A stretch of 64,000 nucleotides of DNA. Origin: Mesocentrotus franciscanus (taxonomy: Eukaryota > Echinodermata > Echinoidea > Camarodonta > Strongylocentrotidae). The notes beneath the pieces are model-generated. The model ran no database searches. It was not told the origin of the DNA and saw only the letters and a list, made by a program, of their open reading frames with translations. This document shows positions 1 to 10,504 of the stretch, piece by piece; within the stretch, counting starts at the first letter, position 1; every line of letters starts with the position of its first letter. Location: positions 25,865,140 through 25,929,139 of the forward strand of contig CP137672.1 in NCBI GenBank assembly GCA_037976565.1, given 5' to 3'. The position numbers were made by a program, and so were the translations under genes.

Positions 1-227
1 AAACGAATGCCCCGCTTTTGCTTTCGATATATCAGTCAAGTCTGACTAGCCTTTTAATCTGCTCATGTTCGAGGTAAATAGATCACATGTGAAGGATAAA
101 TTTCATTTGAGAATCTATTCGAGACAATATAGATGGCAAAACTCAATGATATATAGATGAAGCCATAAATTAGGCTCCGCATGGAGTTAGTAAAAAAAAT
201 AGACCACGTCCAAATTGAACAAAAGGT
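1..227. other. Left-edge sequence, no gene seen
   Basis: A+T-rich DNA with no coding signal. It ends in the octamer CAAAAGGT (220-227), which recurs at 1144-1151 and is the target duplication of the next element. Confidence 0.5.
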
Positions 228-1143
228 GGCGCTAGTGTAGTTTCGTATCCATTTTTGAACCCTAACTCCGGCGTGGAGATACCCTACTAAAACATACCCC
301 AAAATCAACTAAATCTTCATCAATTGTTCCAATCGTGGTCATGATTTAAAAGTCGTTATGTTTCTTACCCCTTTCGTGACAATTTTTAAATCTTTTGTTG
401 AGTATTTTTCCTAAAAACGAAGACTTATAATATACACTTTCTCACGGGATTCACGGCAAACTGCTGCACAATACAATTGCATACCCTACCGACCTTGGTT
501 GCACCCACCGTCGGTACGCGTGATTTAAAAGTCGTTATGTTTCTTACGCTTATCGTGACAATTTTTAAATCTTTTGTTGAGTATTTTTCCTAAAAATGAA
601 GACTTATAATATACACTTTCTCACGGGATTCACGGCAAACTGCTGCACAATACAATTGCATACCCTACCGACCTTGGTCGCACCCACCGTCGGTACGCGT
701 GATTTAAAAGTCGTGATTTAAAAGTCGTTATGTTTCTTACCCTTATCGTGACAATTTTTAAATCTTGTTGAGTATTTTTAAAAACGAAGACTTATAATAT
801 ACACTTTCTCACGGGATTCACGGCAAACTGCTGCACAATACAATTGCATACCGTACCAACCTTGGTCGCACCCACAGTCGGTACGCGTACGGTATGCAAT
901 TGTATTGTGCAGCAGTTTGCCGTGAATCACGTGAGAAAGTGTATAGTATAAGTCTTCGTTTTTAGGAAAAATACTCCAAAAAAGATAAGAAAATTGACAC
1001 GAAAGGGGTAAAAAACCAATTTTAAATCATGACCATTATTTGAACAATTGATGAGATTTAGTTGATTTTGGGTTATGTTTTAGTAGGGTATCTCCACGCC
1101 GGAGTTAGGGTTCAAAAAATGGATACGAAACTACACTAGCGCC
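228..1143. mobile_element. Foldback DNA transposon (non-autonomous) with 8-bp target duplication
   Basis: The element starts GGCGCTAGTGTAG and ends with the reverse complement CTACACTAGCGCC. The inverted similarity continues inward for roughly 250 bp (left about 228-518, right about 890-1143). Both sides are flanked by a perfect CAAAAGGT (220-227, 1144-1151), so insertion made an 8-bp duplication. The left arm holds three tandem copies of a 179-bp unit while the right arm has one. No transposase frame is present; the 81-residue reading frame on the minus strand is only translated terminus. Eight-bp duplications fit hAT, Merlin or P superfamilies; the superfamily is not settled. A second end of the family is at 26702. 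Confidence 0.85.
342..888. repeat. Tandem array, three copies of a 179-bp unit
   Basis: Copies begin at 342, 521 and 714; each starts with TGATTTAAAAGTCG and ends near GTCGGTACGCG. The first two are spaced exactly 179 bp apart. A 14-bp stutter of the unit start (700-713) precedes the third copy. The array makes up most of the left arm of the foldback element. Confidence 0.85.
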
Positions 1144-1275
1144 CAAAAGGTTGGTGCCCAGTTGCGTAGCCTGAGTCCCGCTATTAAGGGGCGTTGGCAT
1201 CATGGGGGTGGAGGGTGGGGCGGTTTTACTGTAGATGAAATACAATTTCACAAGGCAACCCAATGTGGGAAGATG

Positions 1276-1366
1276 TGAGCTTGGCTCCTAGAGAGCGAGA
1301 GAAAGAGAGAGACAGAGAGAGAGACAGAGAGACAGACAGAGACAGAGAACGTTAGAGAGAGAGAGA
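1276..1366. repeat. (GA)n/(GACA)n microsatellite
   Basis: Imperfect purine-rich repeat of GAGA with interspersed GACAGA. No gene nearby. Confidence 0.85.
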
Positions 1367-1671
1367 GTAGCATGAGACGAAAGAAGTTGAAATACTTAAG
1401 TCACAGGGAGTGCCTGGTAACTAATTTAATAGGCCTCTATAGGCTTACATAATTTATAGCACCAACCCTAATAAACGGTGGGGGCAGGCAGTCAAAAAGG
1501 CATAGATTCATATGAAAATTCAGTATACTTCAATGCCAATGGCAACCATGCAATTCATGGACATAGGGCACTTGTTCAAATTAATTTAATGCAATGACGT
1601 CCAGCATTTCGTGAAGGATATCATATTCAAACAGCACTAGACGATGCTTATTATACAGGTACATGTATAAA

Positions 1672-2046
1672 GCCTACCACACACTACACGACCACCCTGC
1701 GATCCGATTTTCGAAGAAATTGCTATTGTATTAGGTAATTGAAACAAACATCATCACCCTGATTCAGCTTCTAAATAATGATAAATATAATAACAACTGG
1801 AATTTTTGTTCATTGAACTCTTGTAGTCAGAAAAGAGCTGAATCTACTCCAAATCGTACACAATCGCACTATTGGTCTGACGTCACTACGATTCAGAGCC
1901 GGTTAAGCTTTTTGAAAACATGAAATCCCTTGAAATTAAGATTTTCTTAATCATACGATTATTAAGATCCTCGGTCATTAAATGCTATTGCAAAGTCTTC
2001 CGAAATCGGATCGTAGTCGGATCGTATAGTGTGCGATGGGATTAGG
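1672..2046. mobile_element. Inverted-repeat element (MITE-like)
   Basis: The left end CCTACCACACACTACACGA and the right end, read on the other strand as CTAATCCCATCGCACACTA, are inverted and imperfectly similar, and both continue into CGATCCGATTTCG-type sequence. The interior is A+T rich with no reading frame. Target duplications are not clear. A short GTGTGCGATG fragment near 59765 may be related. Confidence 0.55.
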
Positions 2047-2189
2047 TATAGATCTCAGTTTATCCTCGGTCCAGCTACAATAATATGGCGCTTGGGATTA
2101 CAATAATTTTGTTTACCCAGAGAAGCATTTTTAACATCAATGCTGTTCTTTGTGAGGGTCCTGCATAATAATTTCCCCAGCAATTACTA

Positions 2190-2265
2190 GGTACTCATTT
2201 ACACCTTGATTGAGAGTGGCAAATGTGGATTAATGTCTTGCCAAAGGACGTTTAACTTAGTGCTG
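2190..2265 (-). repeat. SINE fragment, antisense
   Basis: Contains the reverse complement of the motif found in the SINE bodies at 29555-29615 and 57440-57500 (a CTTTGGCAAGA block, then a cattaatcCACA block, then a CACCCAGGTG-like block and GTACC). The tRNA-like head is absent here. Confidence 0.5.
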
Positions 2266-2269
2266 GCTG

Positions 2270-3065
2270 GGAATGATGATTTATGATATATTAGAGAAAG
2301 GGGAAAGTGCGTTATTCATAAAAAAATAAAAAAATTCTGATCATTGAAAGAGTATTGAAATAACTTTTGTTTCGTGTGATGCTGAAGATGAGCTTTTCTC
2401 CATTAACCGTTGTGAAATAAAATACAAGTTCAGCATCCTCGGCTGTGTTGCACTAAGGATTTTCTGAGTGGATAAGGAGCGGAGGAAGGGGGGGGGGTGT
2501 ATCACCATGCACAGATACGATACTTACCGGAAAGGAGACGTAAAAGCTATATATATATAAACAGAAAACCTTTGTTTGTTTGAATATTGACTTGAATGAG
2601 ACAAAATGCATTACTAGTATATGATAAGAATATTTGGAAACGTGTTCTTTTTAGTGACTTAATCAAGCTTGCACAACCAACTAAATCGATTCAATATCCA
2701 TTTTTATCAAAGTTACTTCGGTATTGTAGAAACCAAATCGAATGAATACAGTGGTAAATTGACATTGCGGGTACCTAATACTATACATGACATGGTAGTC
2801 TATATGGTAAAAAACTGTATGGAAAACGAATCTTGGTCTCATTATTCATTTTGCTCGTGAAAACTCATAGGAGAGGGCCATGCAGCAGCATTTGAGCAAG
2901 TCAAAACCTCTTTTGTTTTTATTTGTTGGAAAGGAATTGATTGCCCTTTCACAGAGACAAGCATACATGCTCTATTTTCATTTATTAATCATTTTTAAAT
3001 TCAAACAAGCAATCACTATTACCCTTCCATGTAGACATACATGACTGTATATGATCGTTATTCTG
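2270..3065. other. Intergenic sequence, no gene seen
   Basis: A+T-rich DNA with a G9 run near 2490 and a short (AT)n run near 2550. A 63-codon frame at 2669-2860 shows no family resemblance and no composition shift, so I do not call it a gene. Confidence 0.4.
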
Positions 3066-3068
3066 ATT

Positions 3069-3300
3069 TGTGTCGAGGTCTAGTGGACAGGTCACCGGAT
3101 TTTGGATCATATGGTTCGTGGTTCAATTCCCGCCGCGGCACTGCATTTGCATTTGCCATTCTCCACCCATGTGGTGTAAATGTGTACCCTGTAGAGAGAA
3201 ATTCCTCGAATGCCAGAGTACCTTATCAGGGTAGCTCAGCTAATGCCGGGGTAATAATAGTTTAACGCTTAGAAACATTGGTATCAAGCGCTATATAACT
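3069..3300 (+). repeat. tRNA-derived SINE
   Basis: A pol III A-box-like sequence, GAGGTCTAGTGG (3076-3087), is followed by a B-box-like GGTTCAATTCC (3120-3130), one base from consensus. The body with the GCTAATGCCGGGGTAATAATAG block is shared with copies at 51875-52110 and 57450-57650. It ends in a (TTG)n/(ATT)n tail. The head is too degenerate to fold as a functional tRNA. Confidence 0.75.
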
Positions 3301-3329
3301 TTTGTTTGTGTTTTGTTGTTATTTATTGT

Positions 3330-3419
3330 TGTTATTATTATCATCATTATTATTAGGAGTAGTATTATAATCATTATCATCATTATCATCATTATTATCA
3401 TTATTTAAAGATCATTAAG

Positions 3420-3471
<52 letters not shown>

Positions 3472-3569
3472 GTAGTATTATTATTTTATTATCATCATTA
3501 TCATTAGTAGTAGTATTATAATCATTATCATCATTATCATCATTATTATTATTATTTAAAGATCATTAA

Positions 3570-3616
<47 letters not shown>

Positions 3617-3637
3617 TATTATTATTATCATTATCAT

Positions 3638-3678
<41 letters not shown>

Positions 3679-3795
3679 ATAGTATTAGTTGTAGTAGTAG
3701 TAGTAGTAGTAGTAGAAGTAGTAGTAGTAGTATTATCAGTAGTATCATTATAATTATTATTATTTTTATTATCATCTTCATCATCATCATTATCA
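3330..3795. repeat. Compound trinucleotide microsatellite (ATT)n/(ATC)n/(AGT)n
   Basis: Long runs of ATT (3421-3468 and 3570-3614) and AGT (3639-3735) with ATC blocks. A roughly 130-bp block with AGTAGTATTATAATCATTAT and ATTTAAAGATCATTAA occurs twice (3357-3420 and 3508-3570), so part of the array was itself duplicated. The poly-Ile and poly-Thr reading frames across it are artefacts. Confidence 0.9.
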
Positions 3796-3984
3796 TCCTT
3801 GGTCATTGAGTGAAATCGAGGCAGAAGGAACATTGCTGCAGGGTCTAACATGTTCATATCTACTGGTGATCGTTACAAAAAGAGTAACAATTGAGTTATG
3901 TTTGTCGTCGTAATAGCAAGATATTCGGTTTGCAATTATTGTGAATGGAAACAAATATAGTACCCTTGACTTTTTGTTCATTTA

Positions 3985-5275
3985 GGCTCAAACATCATGG
4001 TTCAAACAAAAGCACAAATGAAACAAAGTATTTCTGATTTTATTGAATTACTCTTATTTTTCATTTGCTCGTAATGACCGTCATGTGATTTTTTTTTTAG
4101 AGTAATGGCAAGTTATTTGGTTTGCAACTTTATTAAATTGAAACAGAAATAGCTCCCTGATGTAATCAATGCATTTAGGCTCAAAATTAAAATACAAACA
4201 AACGTTTTTGACAAGAGTACTAAAGTGAATTATCTCTTTATTCGCGCAGTGATAGTCATGTTTGTAGTAGCACTAACAGGATATTTGCTCACAAAATTAA
4301 TGTTAATTGAAGCAAATATAACTCTTTGGATAATAATGAGGCCGTAATTCACTGAAAAATATGTTTTTTGTTGTTTATTTGGGGGGTAAAACTTCCTAAT
4401 GGTCCTTGATAGATCTAATTATGTTCAAGTGTAACTGTCATTATGGCTTGCAAGGAATATTTGCACACGCGTACAGGTACGTACAACTCGTCAATTTGTA
4501 AATGGATTTTTGTTTGTTTTAGACATGTTTAATTCAGTTCAGTTCATTCTTCAGTTTAAACAACATGCTAACATTAAAATATATACATAGCATTTCAAGG
4601 TAAAATACAACGTACATTAAATTAATTAATATAAAGTAACAAGAATAAAAGAGAGCATCATTAATATAATAGCCTGTTGAGACTTGACAGGTTGATGGTC
4701 CAAAGAATAGGCAAGTTCTGATATTAATATTTCGGCGGAAGAGAAAATGTACGGTAAAACAAAGGTGTTGGTGGTATTGAAATACAAAATTAAATTAAAA
4801 AACAACTGATCAAATGTCTCCAAACTATGTGCCGAAAAAATACGCTCAGAAAAATACCCTCTAAAGAATGGTGTTCTATGGTTTTCAATCTTATGATGTA
4901 GGCGTTACGTCTATTTCTTGAATTTGTTTGCATGCTGACAAAAGGATGGACGGTTAAATACTCGCAAGAATTTGACAACGCCCCACTTAAACATGAGCTG
5001 TTGCAAAACAACCCGCAAAGAATATTTACAAACGGGAATTCGGTTCGTTTCCACGCGCAAAGGTCTCGAAATGAATGATGAATTGAAAAATAAAGTTTAC
5101 GTTATACTGAAGTGAACTAAATATCTTGTATTTTCGCGATTCACTGTGACGTAATGTGGACTATACTGCTTCTTGTCTAGTAATAGGAGATGTTTGTTTG
5201 CGCTTTAACAAACAAATCTCTTTCGCAAATGAATCTTGGCGTTTTATTTTCACATATTTATCAACAACATTTACA
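3985..5275. other. Intergenic sequence, no gene seen
   Basis: A+T-rich DNA. A phrase of the form 'AGTAACAA..GTTTGCAA..AAACA.ATAG' is loosely repeated near 3890, 4105 and 4270, suggesting an old tandem duplication of about 170-200 bp. No exon-like coding sequence was seen on either strand. Confidence 0.35.
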
Positions 5276-5521
5276 TATCGAAAATAATATCGCTAGTGAT
5301 ATTCGTTTGTCTCGCAATGTGGTCAATAAGGGATCTAAAAGATCACGACGTTTCGTGCGCCGCTGCAACACTTCGTCAGGTGATAAAAACTAATGTAAGC
5401 AAGCGTGTTTATATCACCTGACGAAGTGTTGCAGCGGCGCACGAAACGTCGTGATCTTTTAGATCCCTTATTGACCACATTGCGAGACAAACGAATATCA
5501 CTAGCGATGTTATTTTCGATA
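5276..5521. repeat. Near-perfect 110-bp inverted repeat (hairpin)
   Basis: The arm 5276-5385 is the reverse complement of 5412-5521 with a 26-bp spacer; I found one mismatch (T/C near 5291). The arms contain CGACGTTTCGTGCGCCGCTG and are much more G+C rich than the flanks. No convincing target duplication is visible (TTACA against CTACA). It could be a young non-autonomous transposon or a local inverted duplication. A transcript would fold into a long hairpin. Confidence 0.9.
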
Positions 5522-5524
5522 CTA

Positions 5525-6465
5525 CATCCGCAATGAGTAATATATTTAGCATTATAATTTACATAGCTTAATAATCATCCATTTAAATAACAATGTATGA
5601 AGAAGATCATAATATTTCTATGTAGAGTATGCAATAACAAATAATGTGTAAAAAATATCATTTTCATTAGCCAAAACATGCACTAACCCCCCTCCCCCTA
5701 AAAAAAACAGAAACAAAATCATTGATACCTTAGGACAAAAGCCTGACTTTGAAACTGTAGGTGTAGGAATTCAAGTTACATTTCTGCATGAATTTCATTG
5801 CATTTCATTCATCACAGAATTATAAATTGTACTTATGCAGGCTCTTTAAATAACTTTTCAGATGATGGAGTAGATAATGTATATCCCGCTACGCCATTAT
5901 GATAGTGTGTATTTAATCCCTGACATAGATGGATCCACACCTGGAGAAAAAAAGCAGCCGCCCCTCCTCCCCCTCCATACTGCTACTCAAAGTCACATAG
6001 TCGCTCTCATTTACGCCACCCAGATATCGTGGACTTTCGCATGTTCCAAAAGTTTTACCCCCATTCTTTCAGACAGCTGGCAAATAAGAGGGGAATGTAA
6101 AATCCGTCCGTTACCCCGTCCCCCGAAACCCAAATACTTGTCATTGCATTTTTGGAAAAGAAAATGTAGTAAAAAGGAACCCTAGAATCTAACGAGCTGT
6201 TTGTCATATAGTTTTGAGGAATTTGTACCCCCCTTAACAAAGTCCTGGATACGCCTTCGATCTGAGATAAGGATGTAGGTCATCAATAATTAATCTTGAA
6301 GGGAGCGTGACACAGATAAATTACCTTTCATTTGGTAGAAATGGAATACCTGCAATGGTTGTCTGGTTGTCACCATGTCCTATCTCATAAATCACGATGA
6401 CGACCTCGCTATCGTATTCGGTTGAAGTCATTATCTCCGGAAACCTCTGGGACTAGGATTACAGA
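5525..6465. other. Intergenic sequence, no gene seen
   Basis: Contains a C-rich stretch at about 5960-6240 with open frames on both strands (102 codons plus, 61 codons minus). The CTGGATACGCC sequence near 6245 resembles ends of inverted-repeat elements elsewhere in the window, so the stretch is more likely repeat than exon. Confidence 0.4.
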
Positions 6466-6469
6466 AGAG

Positions 6470-6550
6470 ATGTGAGTTGGTCTAGCGGTAACGTCCGCGG
6501 TACGGTCAGCTCTCTGTCTTCGCCTACAGGTCGGTCCCCAGACGTAAATA
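6470..6550 (+). repeat. tRNA-like SINE head fragment
   Basis: GTTGGTCTAGCGGTAACGTC resembles a pol III A box region. The following GTCCGCGGTACGGTCAG and CTCTGTCTTCGCC blocks recur in reverse complement at 20173-20210, so this is a repeat family with at least two copies. Confidence 0.5.
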
Positions 6551-6665
6551 ATCAGAAATGATTGATACACGACTGTAAAAACCCAAATTACACACATAAA
6601 GCATCATGTTTTTCATCCTGTCATCTGGGAGATTTTGAAGATTTCTTAATTGCACTTGTAAATCA

Positions 6666-6818
6666 GGGCCCTGTATTATAAAGAGTTGCGACTGATTCAA
6701 ACTGATCGCAACTTAAAATCAATCGCAACTGTGTACTTAAGAGATAGGAGTTGCGATTAATTTTAATTTGCGATTGCTTTGAATCAATTATAAATCTGTA
6801 ATACTATATACAGGACCC
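6666..6818. mobile_element. Short inverted-repeat MITE, GGGCCCTGTATTATAAA ends
   Basis: The 153-bp segment begins GGGCCCTGTATTATAAAGAG and ends with an imperfect reverse complement (ATACAGGACCC). The interior carries repeated TTGCGAT/ATCGCAA words on both strands. Its ends resemble the G-run plus GTTTCATAAA ends of the elements at 27556 and 59256. No clear target duplication. Confidence 0.65.
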
Positions 6819-6819
6819 A

Positions 6820-8280
6820 GGTCATTGTTAATGGACCCAACCTATACAGTTGTTTTGTAGATAAGCCGTTGTGAAAAGGTACGCACTATTTTTATAGCTG
6901 GTACCAGGTTTCGTTATTCACGCCTGAATACCCTGATCTTGTTCGATTAAGCTTAATCCATTTCCAGTGGAACCTGACAGATATATTTGAAATATTGTTG
7001 TCCTGTTTTATTATTTAATAGGAATCACTTTTACTTCCCCTATTCCGATATTGCCTATCATTTTGGCTCTTAAAATATCTTTGTTTTTATTATCTATGCA
7101 ATACATAAGTACTTCAAGTACTTAATGTTTTCCTTTTGTTTTTCATGACTCCTGTCATAATTATCTTTTCGAAGTGGATTTTAAGTAAAAGCCATTTAGG
7201 ACGTTTTCCAAAAGATGAAGAATAGGTTCACATGGTATATCCACGTAGTGCCCACTGAGAGTCAGAAGGGCGTAAGCTCTGTGTAACATGACAACCTAAA
7301 GTCCTTTTAGCTGTCAGCCGATTATTTTATGACCCTTGTCATCACTGTCCGTGGTCTTGAAAAACAGTAGAAAGTCATTTGTGAACAACGACAACGTCAA
7401 GAGACTACATCATACGGAACCGTTTGATGGAAAGGGTCAGCGCACGTAATAATAATTCACAACTTCTGTCATCTCTCCATCCTTCAAATTCATCTCTAAA
7501 TTGCTGTGAATTTCTATTTTTGATTATTGTTTTCTTAGCTCGGACAGACGCGCATCACTACCACCTTGTAATTAACAATTCGTCTTAGGGTCAAGTCATG
7601 GGAATTAGGGTGATTACTGTTTAGCTCGAATTTTGACCTCTCTAGTAATTAATTGGTGGATGACACCCCCTCTACATATATTGAAATAATTGTTTTCTGT
7701 TCTGTTCATGAACAGGGAGGGACTAGGAATTGAGCTCACGGTAATCTCTCTATTTCTCTCCTTCCATTTCATTCCTTTATTTTCCCCCAATTTGTCGTCA
7801 CTTGCCCTCGTAAACTTCTCTACGGTGTATAATCACTAATGACTAATGACGTCATGTTTCCTTCGAGGCGAGCATAATTGAAATCGATCAGTATACAAAT
7901 GCAGATAGATTGAAATGGCGGCATTTCAAAGACGTGTACAGCAGAACTCTCACTGCGCATGTCTATTCACGACCAAGAACCACCCCCTCTTCCCCACAGT
8001 AGTAGGCATTATTCAATGAGTCGTAGAGGCATGTTCTAACATAGCCACTAACATAACCCTAACCCTACCTGACGCACTATGTACGAAAAAATTGTTTACA
8101 AGATAGCTGAAAAATGGATACATTACATGTATGTATACATGATATAAAGTTAACCATGTCATCCAAATTTAATAATTTTACAAATAGGAAAAATTGGTTA
8201 GCTTCGCACGAACCCCAACAACAAAAAAGTTCACTTACATGTCATCTGCAGATAACAGGGCTTTTAGAATATGTTTAAAA
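6820..8280. other. Intergenic sequence, no gene seen
   Basis: No exon-like sequence recognised. Contains a short TAACCCTAACCCTA telomere-like string near 8053 and a DNA segment rich in GTCAT words. Nothing else could be supported. Confidence 0.35.
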
Positions 8281-8284
8281 CTTT

Positions 8285-8650
8285 TCAAAGTAGGTGACGT
8301 CTTGATAAAACTTTCAAGTTGGCTCCATACTTAATTCCAGAAATTAGAGGACTATGTTTATATGTGTCTGTCCTAAATTTAGGTACACGCAATGCATCCC
8401 TAACATCATATCTTGTGTTGTGATCATGTAGTGAACTGACATGACGTAAATCTTTTTTAAAGTATGTTGGTGCCATGTCATGCATTGATTTATACATCAC
8501 CACTGCACGTCCAAACTGGAAACGTGTCTGAATAGGCATCCATCCTAAGGGACTAAACATATCATTGGAAGATACTTCAAATCCTTCTCCCAGCACTTCA
8601 CGTGCAGTTCGTTTTTTAACAATAATCAAAATGAGAAAGAACAATGGCAT
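8285..8650 (-). pseudogene. LINE pol, C-terminal domain
   Basis: The 121-codon frame matches the widespread C-terminal region of CR1/Rex/Jockey-group pol proteins: LGWMPIQTRFQFGRAVVMYK, then MAPTYFKKDL, then ALRVPKFRTDTYKHSPLISG. In that group the equivalent is LGWLP..R..FK....YK..h..AP.Y, then L.VP..RT, then SF...G...WN. The final part is degenerate. It is in a different frame from the upstream piece, consistent with decay. Confidence 0.75.
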
Positions 8651-8725
8651 TATAGAAGTTTCAGAGATCTTGTTGGAACATAACTTTTGGCTCGCTTAAT
8701 TACTCTTGTATTTTTTTGAGCAGTT

Positions 8726-8954
8726 TTAATCCACATGTTCTGTCCAACGTAACTCCTCGTCAATCATGACACCCAGGCATTTTGCCACTTCTACTCTTTT
8801 CAAGCAGCTGCCGTTTAGTGTGACAGAAAAATCATTTACTCCGTTAAGAACTGATCGTGGTCCAATAAACATCACATTTGTCTTATCCGCATTAAGAACT
8901 AGACGGTCTGTTGTTACCCATGAAAATATATTTTCCATACCTTTGGTTAGCTTT
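8726..8954 (-). pseudogene. LINE pol, RT thumb/connection region
   Basis: Encodes KLTKGMENIFSWVTTDRLVL, then NADKTNVMFIGPRSVLN, then CLGVMIDEELRWTEHVD. The phrases W...N.L.LN..KT..M.. and LGV.ID..L.W..HV are typical of the region just after the catalytic palm of LINE reverse transcriptases. On the minus strand it resumes directly after the poly-A and target duplication of the nested LINE. Confidence 0.8.
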
Positions 8955-9088
8955 TGTTGTACTTTTTTTTTTTTTTTTTTTTTTCCATCATTTATTAATT
9001 GAATAATTAATACTGACATAATTATATTGATTACAAAGAAAAACACATGAATTATATATCACAAAAATAATTATACTTTTTAACATAG

Positions 9089-9421
9089 TTAACATTTTTT
9101 CCAGAGGTGAAACTTTTCAACATTTGCCCTCCATAATATTTCCTTTACATAAATGTCGAATATGTTTATAAAATTACGTTTTCTTTTTTGTGTATATAAA
9201 ACATAAGAAGCTAAATTAATTAATAGGTTTTTAAAAACTACATATTTTGAATTTATATAATCACATTGCTTGCCTACAATTATATCACTGTAATCAATTT
9301 GTTCATTATCAAACAATACTTCTGTTTTTCTGAGAAAAATTAAGACCTTGTTCCAAAATATTTTTGAGTAAACACAATCATAAAATAAATGATAATAATT
9401 TTCTGTGCATTTGCACTTCAA
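9089..9421 (-). pseudogene. Nested LINE, pol C-terminus with zinc-ribbon-like motif
   Basis: The 110-codon frame contains CKCTENYYHLFYDCVYSKIF followed by W, matching the C..(T/E)..HLF..C.....FW motif found near the C-terminus of many LINE pol proteins (zf-RVT-like). It ends at a stop before the 3' UTR and poly-A. Composition is very A+T rich. The preceding frame is offset, so at least one frameshift separates them. Which LINE clade it belongs to cannot be settled here. Confidence 0.65.
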
Positions 9422-9651
9422 ACAATAATCATGATCAGATTTTTGAAACGATATAGATATTCTTCACATGCTAGTAACTTATAGAGTAGTTTGAAATTAA
9501 ACTGTTTTAATCGTATTTCTTTGACGTATGTCAAATTAATTTTCAAATATTTGTCCAGGATAACTTTTTCCAAAAAATATTCCCAATAAATTTGAACATT
9601 TGGATTTATAAAAGTTCTATCAACTAATACCTTATATATAACTTGTGACAT
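9418..9651 (-). pseudogene. Nested LINE, pol fragment upstream of the zinc-ribbon-like part
   Basis: The 77-codon frame encodes a Lys/Ile/Tyr-rich segment including YVKEIRLKQFNFKLLYKLLA. The pattern (I+.KQFNFK.LY..L) resembles the region before the terminal zinc-ribbon of LINE pol. It overlaps the next frame by four bases. Start codon choice is meaningless because the copy is 5'-truncated. Confidence 0.5.
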
Positions 9652-9684
9652 CTTTTTTGTAACTGATATATTGTGACATAATGT

Positions 9685-9826
9685 TGTTGTACTTCTGTAA
9701 CACTACTCCAGTCGTGTCGTTGGCATACATATCAACAATGCCATCATGAATACATTTGGGTAAACTATATATGTAGTTAGAAAAAAGGAGTGGCCCTAGA
9801 ATTGAACCTTGTGGGACTCCCATCAT
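9685..9826 (-). pseudogene. LINE pol, RT motifs B and C with altered catalytic site
   Basis: GVPQGSILGPLLF is the motif preceding the catalytic turn in LINE reverse transcriptases. The following turn reads YANDT where active copies have YADDT. The first catalytic Asp is Asn through one G-to-A change (AAC near 9734). This alone should abolish polymerisation. The sequence then meets the target duplication of the nested LINE. Confidence 0.85.
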
Positions 9827-10338
9827 AACTTTTGAGGAACTCGAAGTTGCCCCTTAAAACAAACCGTCTGTTCTCGGTTGGACAGATATGATACAAACCA
9901 CTGAATACTTGTATCCATACATCCAATGACTGTCAATTTATGTAACAGAATATCGTGATCGACAGTGTCAAATGCTTTCCTCAAATCAATGAAAGCAACA
10001 CCTCTTAACTTATTGTTATCTAAATTCAAAGCCCATTGGTTTACAATTTTCATTAGAGCTGTTGCAGTAGAGTGAAGAGGACAAAAACCTGATTGGTTAG
10101 GATACAATATTTCATTTTTGTCTAGAAAACCACATAGTTGAAAATGCACAGCTTTCTCTAGAATCTTGCGCTCAACGGATAATACCGATAATGGTCTGTA
10201 ATTACTGGGAGTGGACATATCACCAGTCTTATAAATTGGAATCACCCTTGCTTTTTTCAAGCCTTTTGGTACCTGTCCTGCTAAGTTTTGAGAGAGTCTC
10301 CTGTTTAATATTTGATTGGGCATTTCATCCAACTTCAA
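9823..10338 (-). pseudogene. LINE pol, RT fingers and motif A
   Basis: Contains KKARVIPIYKTGD and NYRPLSVLS (fingers), LYPNQSGFCPLHST, and FIDLRKAFDTVDHDILLHKL, whose FIDLRKAFD is motif A with an intact catalytic Asp. These are standard landmarks of CR1/Rex/Jockey-group reverse transcriptases. Similarity to the family starts near 10320, where the gypsy-side sequence takes over. Confidence 0.9.
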
Positions 10339-10504
10339 CCTTATGAGTTGGTTATCATCCTAGTTCCTGATTTTTTATATTCAAGCAAGTGTTGGCTCTT
10401 TTACTAGGTAAGAACATCATCTTTGCTATGTCTATTCTGTTGTATGAAGCGTGTGTATATTATGTTGATAGAGACCAGGAGTCCACCTAAATACTACACC
10501 CCAA
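10321..10504. other. Unassigned sequence between LINE junction and gypsy protease
   Basis: About 180 bp with no clear similarity to the LINE, the gypsy coding part or the 3' LTR. It should hold the remains of the 5' LTR or leader if the insertion was once complete. Confidence 0.4.

Larger units (their letters stand above)
8965..9684 (-). mobile_element. 5'-truncated second LINE nested in the first
   Basis: The insert is flanked by the 10-bp direct repeat TGTTGTACTT (8955-8964 and 9685-9694). On the minus strand it ends in a poly-A seen as a 22-T run at 8963-8984, which shares two T with the duplication. Together these are the hallmarks of target-primed reverse transcription. About 720 bp were copied, encoding only the end of pol and the 3' UTR. 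Removing it brings the two host LINE parts together at LQK/VQQKLTK with a one-base frame difference. Confidence 0.9.

Noticed and set aside
3552..3857. Poly-Thr/Asn/Ile frames of 60-100 codons
   Set aside because: They are translations of the ATT/AGT trinucleotide array with no unique sequence.
5877..6240. Overlapping frames of 102 (plus) and 61 (minus) codons
   Set aside because: Pro/Lys-rich low-complexity parts, no splice context and repeat-like CTGGATACGCC at the edge; no family recognised.
8766..9002. Plus-strand frame of 78 codons over the LINE
   Set aside because: Antisense shadow of the LINE thumb region; it ends in poly-Phe from the T run.
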